Assembly: GCA_021823365.1 (NCBI GenBank)
Contig: JAKAOD010000237.1
Location: 1 to 5,556, forward strand
Source of the DNA: Actinomycetes bacterium
Lineage (GTDB): Bacteria; Actinomycetota; Acidimicrobiia; Acidimicrobiales; Bog-793
DNA: 5,556 nucleotides
Reading direction: 5' to 3'
Under the pieces are notes generated by a model. It was not told the origin of the DNA. It did not search any database and was given only the letters and a program-made list of their open reading frames with translations. The position numbers were made by a program, and so were the translations under genes. Below are positions 1-2,589 of the stretch, one piece after another (position 1 is the first letter of the stretch; each line of letters opens with the position of its first letter).

Positions 1-120
1 GTCCCAACCCGGCATCGCCAGCACCAGCTGGACATCGCTGATGTGGCGCTCGAGGAAGGCCGCTTCGCAGTAGGCGAAGTAGAGCTCCCACCGGCGTTGG
101 AACCGTTCGTCGAAGCCGAG
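1..120 (-). other. C-terminal tail of a cyclopropane-fatty-acyl-phospholipid synthase, in frame with the truncated ene-reductase
   Basis: From about Leu171 the frame reads LGFDERFQRRWELYFAYCEA (171-190) and then AFLERHISDVQLVLAMPGWD to the edge. The pattern ALGFDERF-x2-x-W-x-x-Y-x-AYCEA-x-F-x-x-R-x-x-x-x-VQ-x-x-L-x-x-P is the highly conserved last ~40 residues of CFA/mycolic-acid-type SAM-dependent methyltransferases, normally preceded by ~380 residues that are absent here. The family's natural end is within a few residues of the window edge. The tail has no catalytic residues of its own. It is either the remnant of a CFA synthase joined by recombination or an assembly chimera. Confidence 0.75.
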
Positions 121-630
121 CGCGCGTGCCAAGGCCGCGCCCTTCGCGAAGTCCGCGATGGTCGCCTCGATGCCGGCGTCGGTGAGCTCTGCCGGCTCGC
201 AGCGCGAGTAGCGGCTGTAGACGGCCGAGGGCGCGACCGGCCGATGCCCGAAGGCCTCGGGAAAGGCGTAGCGGCCGGCATGGAAGAGCTGGAGGGCGAT
301 CAGGCCTGCAGCGCCGTGGACCGCGTCGGCGACCCGGCCGAGGCGGGCGAGGTCGGGCTCTCGCGAGAGGACGCAGTAGCTTCGACCTCCCGCGCCGACC
401 TCGCTGATCGCCGCCCCCCCGGTCACGACGAGCCCCGCCCCGCCCCTCACCCGCTCGAGGTAGAAGGCGGCGAGCGCCTGCCCGTCGTCGTCGAGATGCT
501 CGCGACCGAGGTGCATCGCCCCCATCACCACCCGGTGCGGGAGCTCGAGCGTCCCGATCCTCCCCGGGGACCACAGCCGGCCGGGGTCCGCCGCCGAAGG
601 CGGCTCGCGCCCTCCGGCCTCCTCAGGCAT
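1..630 (-). CDS. Old Yellow Enzyme / 2,4-dienoyl-CoA reductase family flavoprotein (AnsM/PlmM-like), truncated and joined in frame to a foreign tail
   Basis: Starting from ATG at 630, 210 codons are open to the left window edge. Residues ~20-174 are the N-terminal half of an FMN-dependent TIM-barrel ene-reductase: IGTLELPHRVVMGAM (strand 1, 25-39), FYLERVRGGAGLVVT (second strand region), LQLFHAGRY (113-121, the QLxHAGR flavin-site motif), PVAPSAV (131-137) and the helix ELTDAGIEATIADFAKGAA leading to ALGFD (170-174). At this point a normal family member continues with G-V-E-x-H/M-G-S/A-E/H-G-Y and another ~200-450 residues. Here it instead becomes ERFQRRWELYFAYCEA, which is not an ene-reductase sequence. 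Active-site residues on strands 4-8, the FMN phosphate site and any Fe-S or NAD(P)H domain are therefore absent. Position in the operon suggests the intact gene would be the dienoyl-CoA reductase of the CHC cassette. As written the product should not be functional. Confidence 0.75.
   Translation of the reverse strand, partial: MPEEAGGREPPSAADPGRLWSPGRIGTLELPHRVVMGAMHLGREHLDDDGQALAAFYLERVRGGAGLVVTGGAAISEVGAGGRSYCVLSREPDLARLGRVADAVHGAAGLIALQLFHAGRYAFPEAFGHRPVAPSAVYSRYSRCEPAELTDAGIEATIADFAKGAALARALGFDERFQRRWELYFAYCEAAFLERHISDVQLVLAMPGWD
623..630 (-). other. ATGCCTGA overlap, enoyl reductase to flavin reductase gene
   Basis: The ATG (630-628) of the last gene lies 8 bases inside the end of the reductase, whose TGA is at 625-623. 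No Shine-Dalgarno sequence is evident, again suggesting coupled translation. Confidence 0.75.
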
Positions 631-1429
631 CCGCCGACAGCGGCGGGGTGAGGTCCTCGACGAAGGGCGGCGCGACGACCGACAGCCCGCCGTCGACGAC
701 GATCGTCTGGCCGGTGAGGTAGGACGAGGCAGTCGAGAGGAGGAACAGGACGACTCCGGCCACCTCCTCGACGGTGCCGAGCCTCCGCTTCGGGACCTTG
801 CGCACGACCGTCTCGAGCGGCGCCATGCCGGGGACCTCGTAGAAGTAGGCCAGCGAGTCGGACTCGATGAGCCCCCCGCTCACGGCGTTGACGTTCACCT
901 CGCGAGGGCCGAGCTCGAGGGCGAGGTACCGAACCCACGCCTCGATGGCCGCCTTCGCCGAGCCGAGGTTGGCGTAGGTGGGGAACGCCCTGGCGCTCCC
1001 GTAGCTCGACAGGGCGACGATCCGGCCCCCTCCGGTCATCAAGCGGGCCGCGGCCTGGGCCGAGAGCACGAAGGACCGGACGTTCATGGCGAAGGACCGG
1101 TCGAGGTGGTGCTGGCGGAGGTCCAAGGCGTGCTTGAACGAGCTCGCCGCGGCGTTGGCGACGAAGTAGTCGAGCCGTCCGTGCTCGGCGGCCGCTGCGT
1201 CGAAGAGCCGCTCGATCTCCTCGGGCTGCTCGACGTCGGCCTGCACGGGCGTCGCGTGGCCCCCGAGCCGCTCCGCCTCTTCGCAGGTCGCGGCGGCGGC
1301 CTCGACGTCGCGCCTGTAGTTGACGACGACCGCGGCGCCTTCGCGGGCGAGCGACAGCGCGACGGCGCGACCGATCCCCCTCGACGCGCCGGTGATCAGG
1401 GCGACGCGGCCGGAGTGCTCGCCGCTCAC
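623..1429 (-). CDS. chcA: Short-chain dehydrogenase/reductase, ChcA/FabL-like enoyl-thioester reductase
   Basis: A 268-residue SDR with the NAD(P)-binding TGASRGIG (13-20), NYRR after beta-2 (37-40, favouring NADPH), Asp65-Val66, NAA (92-94) and an Asn116 helix. The active site reads SSYGSARAFPTYANLGSAK: Tyr152 is followed by Lys159 with six residues between. This is the Tyr-x6-Lys spacing of enoyl reductases (FabI, FabL), not the Tyr-x3-Lys of ketoreductases. NAVSGG (181-186) and the GQTIVVDGG C-terminus also match FabL. Expected reaction: NAD(P)H-dependent reduction of an alpha,beta-unsaturated thioester. In the CHC pathway ChcA reduces 1-cyclohexenylcarbonyl-CoA to cyclohexanecarboxyl-CoA and is thought to act on earlier enoyl intermediates too. 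The GTG start overlaps the upstream stop and leaves the normal few residues before the Rossmann strand. The symbol rests on family plus synteny; a FabL-type fatty-acid enoyl-ACP reductase is the alternative. Confidence 0.8.
   Translation of the reverse strand: MSGEHSGRVALITGASRGIGRAVALSLAREGAAVVVNYRRDVEAAAATCEEAERLGGHATPVQADVEQPEEIERLFDAAAAEHGRLDYFVANAAASSFKHALDLRQHHLDRSFAMNVRSFVLSAQAAARLMTGGGRIVALSSYGSARAFPTYANLGSAKAAIEAWVRYLALELGPREVNVNAVSGGLIESDSLAYFYEVPGMAPLETVVRKVPKRRLGTVEEVAGVVLFLLSTASSYLTGQTIVVDGGLSVVAPPFVEDLTPPLSADA
1426..1429 (-). other. GTGA stop/start overlap, acyl-CoA dehydrogenase to enoyl reductase gene
   Basis: The reductase begins with GTG overlapping the dehydrogenase TGA. 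No clear Shine-Dalgarno sequence precedes it, so its translation probably depends on re-initiation by ribosomes finishing the upstream gene. Confidence 0.75.
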
Positions 1430-2589
1430 CGGGAGGCCGGGAAGATCGCGCGGGCGATCAGGGCCTTTTGGATCTCGTTCGTCCCCTCCTCGAAACGCTG
1501 CGCGCGGGCGTCGCGATAGACGCGCTCGATCGCGCTCGACTCGAAGAAGCCAATGCCGCCGTGCACCTGGAGGGCTTTGTCGGTGACGCGGGTCAGCATG
1601 TCGACGGCGTGCAGCTTCGCCATCGACGACAGCTCGCCGGTGCGCTCGTCGCCCGCCTCGAAGCTGCGAGCGGCGTGGAGGGCGAGCTGGCGGGACGCCT
1701 CGATGTCGGCGGCGTTCTCGGCGAGGGCGAAGGCGATCGCCTGGCGCTCCGATAGCCGCTTGCCGAAGGTCTCCCGAGACTTCGCGTAGGAGACGGCGAG
1801 CTCCTGGGCTCGACGGGCAAGTCCCACGCAGGTGATCGCTACGGCGATCCGGCTCGGCGCGAGGAACCCGTCGAAGGCGACCTCGAGCCCCTGGCCCTCC
1901 TCGCCGAGGCGGTTGGCGACGGGGACCGGCGAGCGGTCGAAGCGCAGGCGCGCGTGGTCCGTGCCGCGCACGCCCATCGAGCCCGACATCGCCTCGACCG
2001 TCGCCCCTTCGACGTGACGGCCCACCATGAGCGCGACCGTCCCCTCCCGGCCCTTCGTGCCGGCGATCCGGGCGAAGAGGAGCCAGTAGTCGCAGTCCAC
2101 GCCGAAAGTGATGAGGTGCTTCTCGCCGCTCAAGAGGTAGGTGTCGCCGTCGCGGGCGACCTCGCAGCGCAAGTCGGCGCCGCTGCCGGCGCCCGGCTCG
2201 GTCAGCGTGAAGGCGACGCGGATCGCCCCGCTCACCTGGGGGTAGACGAACGCCTCGCGCTGCGCCGGCGTGGCGAGCCGGTCGATGGAGCGCCAGAGCC
2301 CGTTCGTCACGTGGACGATCATCCGCAGCGAGGCGTGCGACATCGCGAAGAGCTCGAGGAGCCGGAGGTAGCCCGGGAAGGGAAGGCCACGCCCGCCGTA
2401 GGCGACCGGGGCGGCGAGCCGCAGGTACCCGCGCTCGCGCAGCTCCGCCCAGAGCCGCGCGGGCACCTTGTTCTCGCGCTCGATCTCGGCGGCGTAGGCC
2501 TCGCCGGGCCCCCGGACGAACTCTTCGACCTCGGCGACGAGCGCCTCGGCGTCCCCCTCGGCTCGGCCCGCGGCGCCCTCACCGCTCAT
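1426..2589 (-). CDS. Acyl-CoA dehydrogenase (AnsL/PlmL-like)
   Basis: A 387-residue flavoprotein, the standard length for a soluble acyl-CoA dehydrogenase. Seen in order: an N-terminal helical domain with YGGRG (64-68); the FAD/substrate motif TEPGAGSGAD (130-139), a variant of the usual TEPxxGSD with two extra residues; the middle beta domain with GVRGTDHARLRF (206-217); the C-terminal helical domain with RETFGK (272-277) and Gln283; QVHGGIGF (341-348); and FEEGTNEIQ near the end, whose Glu368 sits at the catalytic base position of MCAD/SCAD. It should remove alpha and beta hydrogens from an acyl-CoA and pass electrons to ETF. The substrate is not readable from sequence; context suggests a hydroxylated or unsaturated cyclohexane-carboxyl-CoA intermediate. 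The start is the ATG overlapping the upstream stop, with a GGGGAGG 10 bases ahead. The stop overlaps the reductase start. Confidence 0.92.
   Translation of the reverse strand: MSGEGAAGRAEGDAEALVAEVEEFVRGPGEAYAAEIERENKVPARLWAELRERGYLRLAAPVAYGGRGLPFPGYLRLLELFAMSHASLRMIVHVTNGLWRSIDRLATPAQREAFVYPQVSGAIRVAFTLTEPGAGSGADLRCEVARDGDTYLLSGEKHLITFGVDCDYWLLFARIAGTKGREGTVALMVGRHVEGATVEAMSGSMGVRGTDHARLRFDRSPVPVANRLGEEGQGLEVAFDGFLAPSRIAVAITCVGLARRAQELAVSYAKSRETFGKRLSERQAIAFALAENAADIEASRQLALHAARSFEAGDERTGELSSMAKLHAVDMLTRVTDKALQVHGGIGFFESSAIERVYRDARAQRFEEGTNEIQKALIARAIFPASR
2586..2589 (-). other. ATGA stop/start overlap, fusion gene to acyl-CoA dehydrogenase gene
   Basis: The TGA of the EPSP-synthase/ligase gene and the ATG of the dehydrogenase share bases (ATGA), a usual sign of translational coupling within one operon and of fixed stoichiometry. 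Confidence 0.85.

Noticed and set aside
43..651. Plus-strand open frame of 202 codons at the left end
   Set aside because: The opposite strand gives a clear ene-reductase with HAGRY and PVAPSAV motifs running into a CFA-synthase tail; the plus-strand translation has no motif.
525..938. Minus-strand frame of 137 codons overlapping the reductase end
   Set aside because: It is an out-of-frame Arg-rich reading of the ChcA-like gene and the start of the next gene, both supported by motifs.
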